40,704 nt of DNA from Desulfobacterales bacterium (GTDB lineage: Bacteria > Desulfobacterota > Desulfobacteria > Desulfobacterales > SURF-7), in the NCBI GenBank assembly GCA_018693105.1, contig JABHLN010000025.1:1-40704 (forward strand), in the 5' to 3' direction. The notes under the pieces are model-generated. The model was given only the letters and a program-made list of their open reading frames with translations. It had not been told where the DNA came from and did not search any database. Positions 29,352 through 38,520 of the stretch are shown one piece after another (within the stretch, counting starts at the first letter, position 1; each line of letters starts with the position of its first letter). The translations under genes were made by a program, and so were the position numbers.

Positions 29352-30263
29352 ATGCCTAGAGAAACAGCTACAGTCGCAATCCTCTTTGCTGACATAGCAA
29401 AAAGTACTCAGATATATGAATCGCTGGGCAATAAAATCGCTCAAAATCTCATAGCGGTATGCCTGAGTCATCTCTCGAATGTTACTCTGAAACACAAAGG
29501 AACAATTATTAAAACCATTGGTGATGAGCTGATGTGTACGTTTCCCACTCCTTATGATGCAGTTGAAGCTGCAAAGGAAATGCATCAGACCCTTGAAGAA
29601 ATAGTAATTCCTGAAAAACCGGGTTATCCTCCACCAAATATCTATGTAGGCATTCAATACGGCAGAGTTGTCATGGAAAAAGGTGATGTTTTCGGTGATG
29701 CTGTAAACGTTGCCGCCCGAATGGTCTCATATGCAAAACAACGTCAGATCATAACAACTGATGAAACCATAAAAGCCTTGCCTCCCGGCCACGATACAAT
29801 GGTGCAATGCATCGATTCAACTAATATCAAAGGCAAATCAGGAAAAATCGATATTTATGAGATAATATGGGAACAGCATGACGTTACTGTTATGTTTGAT
29901 AGCCCTGATGATGATTCCATTAATCCTCTGAACATACAAACTCACCTTGAATTAGAATATCAGGGAAAAAATATTGTCGTAGACCAGAATAATCCCGCTG
30001 TCACACTTGGGCGACAGAACCACAATGATATTGTAGTTCAGGACAATCCGGTTTCCAGAACACATGCGCGAATCGAATACCGAAGAGGTAAATTTTCACT
30101 GATTGACCAGAGTTCAAACGGTTCCCACATCCTTATCCAGGGTAAAAAAAGCGTTACACTCAAACGTGACGAATACTCTCTTATCGGATACGGCGTCATT
30201 GGTCTTGGCCGCAAAGTAGACTCTGATTCTCCATTCGCAATAAGCTATAAAATCAAATTATAA
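29352..30263 (+). CDS. Class III adenylate/guanylate cyclase fused to a C-terminal FHA domain
   Basis: LFADIAKSTQ, KTIGDELMCTF, FGDAVNVAARM (catalytic residues retained); FHA motifs LGRQNHNDIVVQDNPVSRTHARIEY...DQSSNGSHI. Confidence 0.92.
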   Translation: MPRETATVAILFADIAKSTQIYESLGNKIAQNLIAVCLSHLSNVTLKHKGTIIKTIGDELMCTFPTPYDAVEAAKEMHQTLEEIVIPEKPGYPPPNIYVGIQYGRVVMEKGDVFGDAVNVAARMVSYAKQRQIITTDETIKALPPGHDTMVQCIDSTNIKGKSGKIDIYEIIWEQHDVTVMFDSPDDDSINPLNIQTHLELEYQGKNIVVDQNNPAVTLGRQNHNDIVVQDNPVSRTHARIEYRRGKFSLIDQSSNGSHILIQGKKSVTLKRDEYSLIGYGVIGLGRKVDSDSPFAISYKIKL

Positions 30264-30382
30264 CTGAAATTAGATTTCTTTATATAAACTCATTATCCCT
30301 AACAATATTTCAGGATACTTAATTCCCGAATCTTACTTCTTTCACTCATTTAGATCTATGAGCCACAAGTAATTATTATATA

Positions 30383-30425
30383 TGACTAAGTAGAATCATC
30401 TACAAAGCATGGTTTTCGGCCATGT
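30383..30425 (-). repeat. Degenerate internal fragment of the dispersed element
   Basis: gactaagtagaatcatctacaaagcatggttttcggccatg versus copy 1 ggctaagtaaaaatcttcatatacaaggcatagtggttggccag. Confidence 0.45.
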
Positions 30426-30533
30426 ATATATAGTTATATGACAACTATAAAGATTAAAAAATTTCCAACAAAATATTACTATGATAATATCAAACGGAAG
30501 ACAATAAGGACGGGGGTAGAAAAAAACCGGATT

Positions 30534-31334
30534 TTAAACTCTGGAAATTACAACACTCACATTGTCATTTCCACCGGCATTATTTGCAGCATCAATGAGC
30601 TTTTGTGTTAGATTATTTACATCAGTTTCTTCGTTCATGATATTGATAATTTCGTCTTCAACAATCATATCATTAAGGCCATCACTGCACATGAAATATA
30701 AATCACCTTTCTTATATTCTTCCCATGCAATGTCAGGTACTGCTCCCTTGCTTGGACCAATAGCTCTTGTAATAACATTTTTCCCGGGCTTTTCACCTTT
30801 TTTCCCTTTAACTTCCCATTCGGAAAATGCGGAATGGTCAGAGGTCAGGCGCTGGAGCTTAGAATCTCTCCAACGATACAGCCTGCTGTCACCAACATGG
30901 AACCACAATATATATATACCAACAAAAACAACTCCGACTAAGGTGGTGCCCATATAACGCTCTAAATTTGCTTCCTTGTTACGCTTCTGGAGTTCTGCAT
31001 TTGCTTTGGATACAGCATCGTCAACCATAGAATAAAGACAATTAATTTCTGTAGGGATCCCTTCCACCTGCGTAGTATCCATAACCTTTTCGGACAATAT
31101 ATCCGGCTGGATATGCTGGGAAATAACTTCCAGAGCAGTTGAGCTTGCCTCTGATCCACGTTCATGCCCACCCATGCCATCTGCGAGTAGCAAACAAAAT
31201 CCGTCCTCATGCAGACTTATAGAATCCTCATTTTCAGATCGTACACGTCCGGGATCAGATATACCGCAGGCAGCAATACTTGAGGTCTCGACTTTAATAG
31301 TTTTTTTTTCTCTATCCATGTGTTTTGTCTGCAA
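30534..31334 (-). CDS. PP2C-family Ser/Thr phosphatase
   Basis: DPGRVRSENEDSI, LLADGMGGHERG, HVGDSRLYRW, CSDGLNDM, GGNDNVSVVI. Confidence 0.94.
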   Translation of the reverse strand: MQTKHMDREKKTIKVETSSIAACGISDPGRVRSENEDSISLHEDGFCLLLADGMGGHERGSEASSTALEVISQHIQPDILSEKVMDTTQVEGIPTEINCLYSMVDDAVSKANAELQKRNKEANLERYMGTTLVGVVFVGIYILWFHVGDSRLYRWRDSKLQRLTSDHSAFSEWEVKGKKGEKPGKNVITRAIGPSKGAVPDIAWEEYKKGDLYFMCSDGLNDMIVEDEIINIMNEETDVNNLTQKLIDAANNAGGNDNVSVVISRV

Positions 31335-31558
31335 AGAAAGTCAATAACGATAATTTTTTTATATAATATAAATAACAGCACATTGTCAATAACTACGTGT
31401 TATTATTTTTATCAGTGTTTTTACATATAGATAACCTAATTGATATAAAGAATGCCACTTGACAGTTTAATAATAACATCATATATAAATTATGTTTTTC
31501 ACAAGGAATATCGGATATAAAAACAGATTTTTAAAACTAATTCTTCTGGAAAAAAAAT

Positions 31559-34240
31559 ATGCGTACTTCCGGAATAATAAAAGTCATATTATTTCTATTT
31601 TTCATAATTATCTGTGCTGGACTTGCCGGGGTAAATCTCCATGCATTACCCGGTAATAAAGTTTCAGGTGAAAATCACGCATTGATTATCGGGATAAACA
31701 ACTATGAAAACTGGTCAAAGCTAAAGAGTCCAGTCAAAGATGCAGAAGAAATTTCAAAAATACTTACCGGAAAATATAATTTCAAAAAATCTAATGTTGT
31801 CCTTCTTACTGACAATTCACATAAAAAACCTACTGAAAACAACATATTTGATAGTATAGAATCATTCTATAAAAAACTGACTCCGAACGACAATCTCCTT
31901 TTATTTTACTCTGGCCATAGCGCTGAAGATGACAAGGGTGATACATACTGGATTCCAATAGATGCAAAAAAAGACAGTAAAAGGACCTGGCTGAAGCACT
32001 CTGATCTGAGCGAAGATTTTTTCGCAGCAGAAAATTTCATGGCAAAAAACCTTTGCATTATTACAGATTCTCTTTTTTCCACATCAATAATCAAGAAGAA
32101 ATCTATTACTCTATCACCTTTTGATCTTCGCTACGAAGAAAAAATCAGTGAAAAGTCAACGCGCAGGTCAAGGGAAGTAATTTCTTTTGGCGACCAGCAC
32201 TGGGAGGGGGACGATAAATCAGGGGGCATAGGTCTTTTCACCCAATACATAAGCAATGCATTAAATGACAACTCACTTGATATTATAGATTTTGAAAACC
32301 TGATTTTTGATGAAGAAATTATTTTTCCTATACGAAGAATTGCCGGAACAAAAATGATAAGGGGCAGGTTAAGAAATAGTAAGGACAAAGGAGGTCAATT
32401 TGTCATTGCCAGAGTCGCACCAGCATCGATTGTTGATGTATTAAACCTTGCTGTCACCCCGAAGAAAGGTTACCAGGGCGACAAATTTACTTTTGAAATA
32501 AAAACCAGTGGTCCGGCAAGTGAAGTATTTATTGAGATCGGTGGCAGAAAACACGTCATGAAGGGTTCGGGTACAGACTGGAAATATGTTGCCATAATTG
32601 ACAACCTTGGAAATATACCGTTTTCCGGAATTGCAACAAACAGGAATAATGCTGAAGGAGAAAGTCTTAAGAACAGTTTAAGGACCATAAAAAAACTATC
32701 TGAATCTGTAAATGTAGCCAGTGCTGTTGTTAATCCGAAAAGCGGGTTAGGTGGTGACAAATATCGTTTTTCTGCAGTTACAAACAGTCCGGCAAAAAGT
32801 GTAAATCTGCTTATAGGAGTAAATGAATATAAAATGAGCGGTTCAGGGACGAAATGGTCTTTGGACAGAACAATTGAGGAAACCGGCTCTGTAGAATTTT
32901 CAATGATTGCATTAAATGCAGACGGTATAACCGGAGAACCCGGAACAGGAGTTCTAAAATTAAAGGCCGGCCCTGTAAATGTTGTAAATATTAAAACCAC
33001 TCCGAAAACTGCATATGCAGGAGAACGTTTCACAATAACAGCCACAACCGACCGCTATGCCAGATCCGCTTCTCTTAAAATAGACGGCAAATCATATAAA
33101 ATGAAAGGTTCCGGTAAAATCTGGAGCATAAAAACCCAAATACCTGATATTGGCAAAAAAGAATTTTCAGTCTTTCCGAAAAATATGGCAGGTATTACCG
33201 GTCTTGCAATGAGCAGTTCCATACTTACAAAGAAAAGTCCGCTGCCTGTTCCTAATGTTGCAAGAGCAGATGTAAGTATTGTAAGCCCTGGTAAAGGACA
33301 TGTCGGAGACAAGTTCATTTTTAAAGTAGAAACCAGCGTCCCTTCAAACAAGGTATTTGTTGACATTGAAGATGAAAGTTTTGCCATGAAAGGTTCGGGA
33401 ACAAGCTGGACCTATATTGCCAGTATAGACAAAGTTGGTCTCAATCAATACACGATATCAGCGAAAAACAAGGATGGTGTTCAGGGAGAGGCCATAGATG
33501 GAAGCATAACAACAACAAAAAGACCTTCAAGACCTGTTAATGTCCTGCTGGCAGAAGTAAGCCCGAAAAAAGGTCCGAAAGGAAAAAGTTTTACTTTTAC
33601 AGCCAATACTGACTTTCCCGCAAAAAACGTATCACTTATCATAGATAAAAACCACTATCCAATGAAAGGTTCGGGAAAAATTTGGACAATTGCAAAAAAA
33701 CTTAACAAATCAGGTAAAATTAATTTTTCAATTGTTGCAAGCAATAAAGATAATGTAAAAGGAGGAATTCAAAAAGCCTCTGTTAAAGTATATAGTAAAA
33801 GATATAAATATAATAAAGACGGAACAGTTACTGACCAGACAACTGGTGAAAAACGAGATCGATTTCTTGATAATGGTGATGGAACAATATCAGATCTTGC
33901 AACCAGCAGAATGTGGTTAAAAGAGCCTAAACCCGGCCCTGTAACATGGGAAGACAGTGTTGAATATTGCAAAAGTCTTTCAATTAAAGGCTATTCCGGA
34001 TGGAGACTTCCTACTATCAAGGAGTTAAAAACTCTTGTCGACAAGAAACGGCAGAATCCCGCCCTGCCGGCCGGACATCCCTTTTCAAATGTTCAATCCC
34101 TTATTTACTGGTCAAAAACAAAAAAACTCGGCCCACAGTATTCTGCTGTAATAAGTATGTGGACAGGAAAGACCGGACACCAGAAAAAAAAGGAAACGGC
34201 AATTGCCTGGCCCATCAGGTATGTTGATCTAACAGAATAA
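31559..34240 (+). CDS. Secreted caspase-like (peptidase C14 fold) protein with five tandem Ig-like repeats and C-terminal DUF1566; predicted catalytically inactive
   Basis: Signal peptide; HALIIGINNYENWSKLKSPVKDAEEISKIL, LLLFYSGHSAEDDKGDTYWIPIDA (His), LCIITDSLFSTS (Leu at the expected Cys); five MKGSG/MSGSG repeats; DGTISDLATSRMWLKE...WRLPTIKELKTLVD. Confidence 0.85.
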   Translation: MRTSGIIKVILFLFFIIICAGLAGVNLHALPGNKVSGENHALIIGINNYENWSKLKSPVKDAEEISKILTGKYNFKKSNVVLLTDNSHKKPTENNIFDSIESFYKKLTPNDNLLLFYSGHSAEDDKGDTYWIPIDAKKDSKRTWLKHSDLSEDFFAAENFMAKNLCIITDSLFSTSIIKKKSITLSPFDLRYEEKISEKSTRRSREVISFGDQHWEGDDKSGGIGLFTQYISNALNDNSLDIIDFENLIFDEEIIFPIRRIAGTKMIRGRLRNSKDKGGQFVIARVAPASIVDVLNLAVTPKKGYQGDKFTFEIKTSGPASEVFIEIGGRKHVMKGSGTDWKYVAIIDNLGNIPFSGIATNRNNAEGESLKNSLRTIKKLSESVNVASAVVNPKSGLGGDKYRFSAVTNSPAKSVNLLIGVNEYKMSGSGTKWSLDRTIEETGSVEFSMIALNADGITGEPGTGVLKLKAGPVNVVNIKTTPKTAYAGERFTITATTDRYARSASLKIDGKSYKMKGSGKIWSIKTQIPDIGKKEFSVFPKNMAGITGLAMSSSILTKKSPLPVPNVARADVSIVSPGKGHVGDKFIFKVETSVPSNKVFVDIEDESFAMKGSGTSWTYIASIDKVGLNQYTISAKNKDGVQGEAIDGSITTTKRPSRPVNVLLAEVSPKKGPKGKSFTFTANTDFPAKNVSLIIDKNHYPMKGSGKIWTIAKKLNKSGKINFSIVASNKDNVKGGIQKASVKVYSKRYKYNKDGTVTDQTTGEKRDRFLDNGDGTISDLATSRMWLKEPKPGPVTWEDSVEYCKSLSIKGYSGWRLPTIKELKTLVDKKRQNPALPAGHPFSNVQSLIYWSKTKKLGPQYSAVISMWTGKTGHQKKKETAIAWPIRYVDLTE
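32410..33800 (+). repeat. Five tandem protein-coding repeats (~90 aa each) within the caspase-like gene
   Basis: Each unit: V.P..G..GD.F.F...T..PA..V.L.I....Y.MKGSG..W........G...FS..A.N.DG..G. Confidence 0.85.
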
Positions 34241-34251
34241 CAGGATTTAAT

Positions 34252-35040
34252 ATGGATTGTACTATAGCTAGCGCATCAGACAAAGGATTACGAAAAGAAG
34301 AAAATCAGGACTATCTTTCATATTATGATGGACCTACTCATAAAAACGGGCTTCTCCTTGTCCTTGCTGACGGAATCGGGGGCCGATCTGGAGGCGGAAC
34401 AGCTTCAAAAATTGCTGTAGAAACTTTAATGGAATATTTCTACAGCAAGAAAAATATCAACATCCCGGTAGTTATAAAAAAAGGATTCAAGGAAGCAAAC
34501 AGGGTTGTTGTTGAAAAAGGCGACCAGGATATTAGCTTGAATGGAATGGGATGCACAATGAACGCGGTAGTGCTTAGAGATGACAAAATGTATCATAATA
34601 ATGTCGGTGACAGCCGCGGATATATCATATCCGGCGATGAAATAAGCCAGTTCTCGACAGACCATTCTTTTGTTTCCGACCTTGTAAAGGCAGGAGCAAT
34701 TACCGAAGAAGATGCACTTACACATCCGGAAAGACATGTCCTTACTAAAGCCATAGGTATAGACCCTAAATTACCGATAGAGACAAATAAAGAATATCTT
34801 CAAATAGAAAACAGTCAATATATTTTACTATGCTGCGACGGTCTTTATGGAGTTGTCCCTGATGAGGAAATACTTGATACGGTAAATACATTAAAATCAC
34901 CTGATGACATTTGTAAAAAACTTATTGAAAAAGCAAACGAAAACGGAGGGCCTGATAATATCTCGCTAATCGTCGTTAGAATAAATAATATAGGACTTGT
35001 TTCCAACTTAAAAAATAAATTTAAAGCTCTTATGAGGTAA
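34252..35040 (+). CDS. PP2C-family Ser/Thr phosphatase
   Basis: ASDKGLRKEENQDYL, VLADGIGGRSGGG, NVGDSRGYII, CDGLYGVV, GGPDNISLIVV; starts 11 bp after the caspase-like gene. Confidence 0.94.
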   Translation: MDCTIASASDKGLRKEENQDYLSYYDGPTHKNGLLLVLADGIGGRSGGGTASKIAVETLMEYFYSKKNINIPVVIKKGFKEANRVVVEKGDQDISLNGMGCTMNAVVLRDDKMYHNNVGDSRGYIISGDEISQFSTDHSFVSDLVKAGAITEEDALTHPERHVLTKAIGIDPKLPIETNKEYLQIENSQYILLCCDGLYGVVPDEEILDTVNTLKSPDDICKKLIEKANENGGPDNISLIVVRINNIGLVSNLKNKFKALMR

Positions 35041-35046
35041 TATTTA

Positions 35047-36900
35047 ATGATAGGCGAACAATTAGGTGATTATCTAATCACCAAGTCACTTGGAAAAGGC
35101 GGTTTCGGAAGTGTCTGGGAAGCAAAATCAGAAACTGATGAAACGGTTGCCTTGAAGATTCTTAACCCCCAGGTACTTGAAAATGAAAAAGTTGTCAGGA
35201 AATTCTTTCATGAAGCTATGATTCTTGCAAAACTTGATCATCCGCATATATGTAAGCTTCTTGAGTTCTTTCCGGACGGCGGTAATTATGCAATTGTAAT
35301 GGAATATGTCCCCGGCATAGAATTAAAAGACCTTTTAAAGCAAAAAGGCAAACTGCCGATTCCACAAGCATTTGGTCTTGCAAAACAGACGCTTAAAGCA
35401 TTCCAATATGCTCATGAAAACGGAATACTCCACAGGGATATAAAACCCGCCAATATTATGATCTCAAACGAAGGCATGACTAAAATCATGGACTTCGGTA
35501 TTGCAAAAATGTCATCAACCGCTTCCCACGACACTGCAGCGAGCATGCTTTCAGTCCACTACGTACCTCCCGAGAGATTTGACAAAAGCAGTGAGATTGA
35601 CACAAGATCGGATATTTATTCTCTTGCCCTTGTGTTCTATGAAATGTTTACAGGACGTAGACCTTTTACAGCAACTGAAACATCCCAGATAATGTTCAGT
35701 CATCTCAACGAAATACCCGAGTCTCCTATTAATTTAGCACCTGAAATTCCTCCCCAGATAAGCGATGCCATATCAAAAGCTCTTGAAAAGTCCCCGGATG
35801 ACCGCTTTAACGATTTTCAGGAATTCAGCGATGCAATGGGTACTTTAGATGATGAAGACTTTGATGACGAAACATGTATAATGGATGATGATCTGACGCA
35901 AATCTTTGAAGAAGCCAAGCTCGCCGAAGATCTCCCGGAAACAGTCATAACAGAAGATGAACTCGAAGAGGAAATTGAAGGCAAAAAAAAGGGAAAATTC
36001 CTGCTCATTGCCTCGATTCTTATATCGCTTACTATTGCAGGTGTAGTAGGGGGGTATTTTACCTTATATAAATCCTCTTCAGGTATATCGGATCAGGAGC
36101 CGACTACAATTGTTGAAAAAGCCCAAACAAATTCCAAGGGGTTTGAGGATGTTATACATCCAGGTGATGGAAGCACCATGATCTTGATCCCTGCCAGTGA
36201 GTTTATGATGGGCTCTGAAGATTATGAAGCCGAAAAACCAGTTCAGAAAATAATGTTAAGCAATTATTATATTGATAAATACCTGGTTACCAATGCCCAG
36301 TTTTCAAAATTTGTAGAACAGACCGGCTATGTTACCGATGCTGAAAAAGAAGAATCCGGTATGGTAAGAATTGGTCGCCGCTGGAAAAAACTTCCCGAAG
36401 CTAATTGGAAAACACCTGATGGACTGGCTTCGATTGATGATAAAGACAATTATCCTGTTTCCCAGATTTCATATAATGACGCGTTAAGTTACTGCAAATG
36501 GGCTAGAAAAGATCTGCCTACTGAAGCTCAATGGGAAAAAGTTGCCAGAGGCCCGGAAGGCAACCTGTACCCATGGGGAAATACTGATCCAAACGAGACT
36601 ACGGCAAATTTTGATAATGTAATAGAATCTGTTTCAGCTGTTGATTCTTATGAAAAAGGCCAGAGCTTCTATGGCGCTTTTGATATGGCAGGAAATGTTT
36701 ATCAGTGGTGCAAAGACTGGTATGAAACTGGAGAAAGAACAACTAAAGATCCAACAGGCCCTGAAACAGGGACTGAACATGTTGTAAAGGGTGGCTCTTT
36801 CTCAGAAGGCATGGAAAGCATACGTTCATCTAACCGCGACAGATATGAGCCCAATTACAGTATGTTTATCTTCGGTTTCAGATGTGCATGTGAATATTAA
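35047..36900 (+). CDS. Membrane Ser/Thr protein kinase with extracytoplasmic FGE-sulfatase (SUMF1-like) domain
   Basis: LGKGGFGSVWEA, VALKIL, ILHRDIKPANIMI, MDFGIAKM; TM segment FLLIASILISLTIAGVVGGYF; MILIPASEFMMGSEDYEAEKPVQKI...LPTEAQWEKVARG...YPWGN...GAFDMAGNVYQWCKDWY...KGGSF. Confidence 0.95.
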   Translation: MIGEQLGDYLITKSLGKGGFGSVWEAKSETDETVALKILNPQVLENEKVVRKFFHEAMILAKLDHPHICKLLEFFPDGGNYAIVMEYVPGIELKDLLKQKGKLPIPQAFGLAKQTLKAFQYAHENGILHRDIKPANIMISNEGMTKIMDFGIAKMSSTASHDTAASMLSVHYVPPERFDKSSEIDTRSDIYSLALVFYEMFTGRRPFTATETSQIMFSHLNEIPESPINLAPEIPPQISDAISKALEKSPDDRFNDFQEFSDAMGTLDDEDFDDETCIMDDDLTQIFEEAKLAEDLPETVITEDELEEEIEGKKKGKFLLIASILISLTIAGVVGGYFTLYKSSSGISDQEPTTIVEKAQTNSKGFEDVIHPGDGSTMILIPASEFMMGSEDYEAEKPVQKIMLSNYYIDKYLVTNAQFSKFVEQTGYVTDAEKEESGMVRIGRRWKKLPEANWKTPDGLASIDDKDNYPVSQISYNDALSYCKWARKDLPTEAQWEKVARGPEGNLYPWGNTDPNETTANFDNVIESVSAVDSYEKGQSFYGAFDMAGNVYQWCKDWYETGERTTKDPTGPETGTEHVVKGGSFSEGMESIRSSNRDRYEPNYSMFIFGFRCACEY

Positions 36901-36930
36901 TATATCGTCAAATTACAAAGACATTTATAA

Positions 36931-36961
36931 AAAAGGGGATGCATAAAATGCATCCCCTTTT
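36931..36961. terminator. Bidirectional rho-independent terminator between convergent genes
   Basis: AAAAGGGGATGCAT-aaa-ATGCATCCCCTTTT then tattttttta; 14-bp perfect stem. Confidence 0.92.
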
Positions 36962-36989
36962 ATTTTTTTATTATTTCGACTTTAAAATA

Positions 36990-37520
36990 TTATTTTTTAT
37001 TAAGAGCTTTCAGGACAATATCTGTAATATCTACACTTGGATCAAGGTATCCTATTGTATTAGGGTCTTTAAGAATAATAGTAAATTTGTTATCCTTTGC
37101 AGCACGTTTTAAAACATTGTCCGCTTTCTTCAGAATTATGGATACAAGTTCCCTGTCTTCTCTTGTTATATCTTCTTTTGCATCGGCAACAAGCCTCTGG
37201 TATTCTTTATATTTTCTTTTTAAGGCCTCAACCTTAACATTTTTTTCTTCAGGCTTCATCTTTGGCCCATTCTTATTAATGAAGTCTTTTAACTGATTGA
37301 TTTCTTTTATTTTGATTGCAACGACAGTTTCTTTTTCCTTACGAATTTTTAAAATATCTTTCCTGGCTTCCTTGCCGAGATTTGATTCATTAACAAGCCT
37401 TTGAAGATTTATATATCCTACCTTGGCCTTGTCAGCTGCATAAGCGACATAAGATGTTAGACATAAAGCGGTTCCCAAAACGATACAGCACACAATTAAA
37501 ATTATGCTTTTACCTTTCAT
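36990..37520 (-). CDS. OmpH/Skp-family periplasmic chaperone-like protein
   Basis: 176 aa; signal peptide, AKVGYINLQRLVNESNLGKEA, coiled coil, C-terminal VDITDIVLKALNKK. Confidence 0.9.
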   Translation of the reverse strand: MKGKSIILIVCCIVLGTALCLTSYVAYAADKAKVGYINLQRLVNESNLGKEARKDILKIRKEKETVVAIKIKEINQLKDFINKNGPKMKPEEKNVKVEALKRKYKEYQRLVADAKEDITREDRELVSIILKKADNVLKRAAKDNKFTIILKDPNTIGYLDPSVDITDIVLKALNKK

Positions 37521-37867
37521 TTTACTATACTCCTTTCATATCAAAAAGCCATGACAATAGAAAAGCCGGCAAGGTAAAGCCCATAGGGCTGAAATTATTG
37601 AAAAGAGCTAAAGTAAACAAATAATAACTTTATAGCTCTGAACAAATTTGAAGAAGTATAGCATAAAAAAAAATATCTGCCAAATCAATATTATGCAAAA
37701 AATATATTTCTATTTACATGCAAACATATAAAACCTAAGAAAATGAAGGGGAAAATCAATCATTTGGAAAGATAGCAATAGTATGAATCAAACTATTATA
37801 TTGGATGCAAAGACTATTCTATTTATAATATTTATGAAAATAATTTTGATGAACTGAATATACTTTT

Positions 37868-38155
37868 TTAATATTCATAAATCTCATATTCAGTTTCTCT
37901 ACCTATAAGTACATCTATCTTTTTCTGAATTTCAGCTCTTTCATCACTGTGAAACCAGTCCCTGAATTCATCAATTGATTTCCATGTACTGATCACAAGG
38001 CTTTCTCCCTGGATATCTACACGTGACAAAGTCATACCCGAAACATATCCTGATCTTTGAATGCAACGGTTTCTCATTTGACTTAACAATGGAGTAAGCT
38101 CTTTTGCCTTCCTTTCTTCAGGTAATTTCCTTTTAATAAAAACCTTAATAGCCAT
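37868..38155 (-). CDS. Antibiotic biosynthesis monooxygenase (ABM)-like domain protein
   Basis: MAIKVFIKRKLPEERKAKELTPLLSQMRNRCIQRSGYVSG...STWKSIDEFRDWFHSDERAEI; start at 38155 preceded by a purine-rich ggggggaga RBS (the ORF-track start is 14 codons earlier). Confidence 0.8.
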   Translation of the reverse strand: MAIKVFIKRKLPEERKAKELTPLLSQMRNRCIQRSGYVSGMTLSRVDIQGESLVISTWKSIDEFRDWFHSDERAEIQKKIDVLIGRETEYEIYEY

Positions 38156-38475
38156 TCTCCCCCCCTTCAATTTTTTGTATTTAAAACCAATACTCAAATT
38201 TTAATATACGTTTATAAAACTATAATGAAAGGTATAAATGTAACTATAAATCAGGCAAAAAATCAGGGATACAGACAGGAATAGAATCTATTGAAAAGTA
38301 AACGCTTATTTACAATTATAAAAAACAAGGTGGATAAAGTCAAATGAAAAGATCTTATAAAATTGAAGTTATTTCAATAAACGATAAGAGCTCAAGGTAA
38401 TATACAAAGGAACTAAAAAGCATTGCTACAGTTAGTCTGTGAGCATTTTGAGCCGATTTGTATTGCTCGCCGCTG

Positions 38476-38520
38476 TATTTTTACTTAGCCATCGGTTATA
38501 CTTTTTACAAGTTCATCAAT
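38476..38520 (+). repeat. Truncated terminus of the dispersed element
   Basis: tatttttacttagccatcggttatactttttacaagttcatcaat, near-identical to the right end of copy 3; overlaps the stop codon of the permease-like gene. Confidence 0.88.

Noticed and set aside
32470-33387. Long minus-strand ORFs inside the caspase-like gene
   Set aside because: Mirror the tandem repeats on the opposite strand and have no recognisable domains; shadow ORFs.
37578-37590. agcccatagggct hairpin upstream of the OmpH-like gene
   Set aside because: 5-bp stem with 3-nt loop, too small to argue for a riboswitch or regulator without comparative data.
37847-37873. ttgatgaactgaatatactttttta, resembling both ends of the dispersed element
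   Set aside because: Parts are in the wrong relative arrangement and AT-rich; could be chance.
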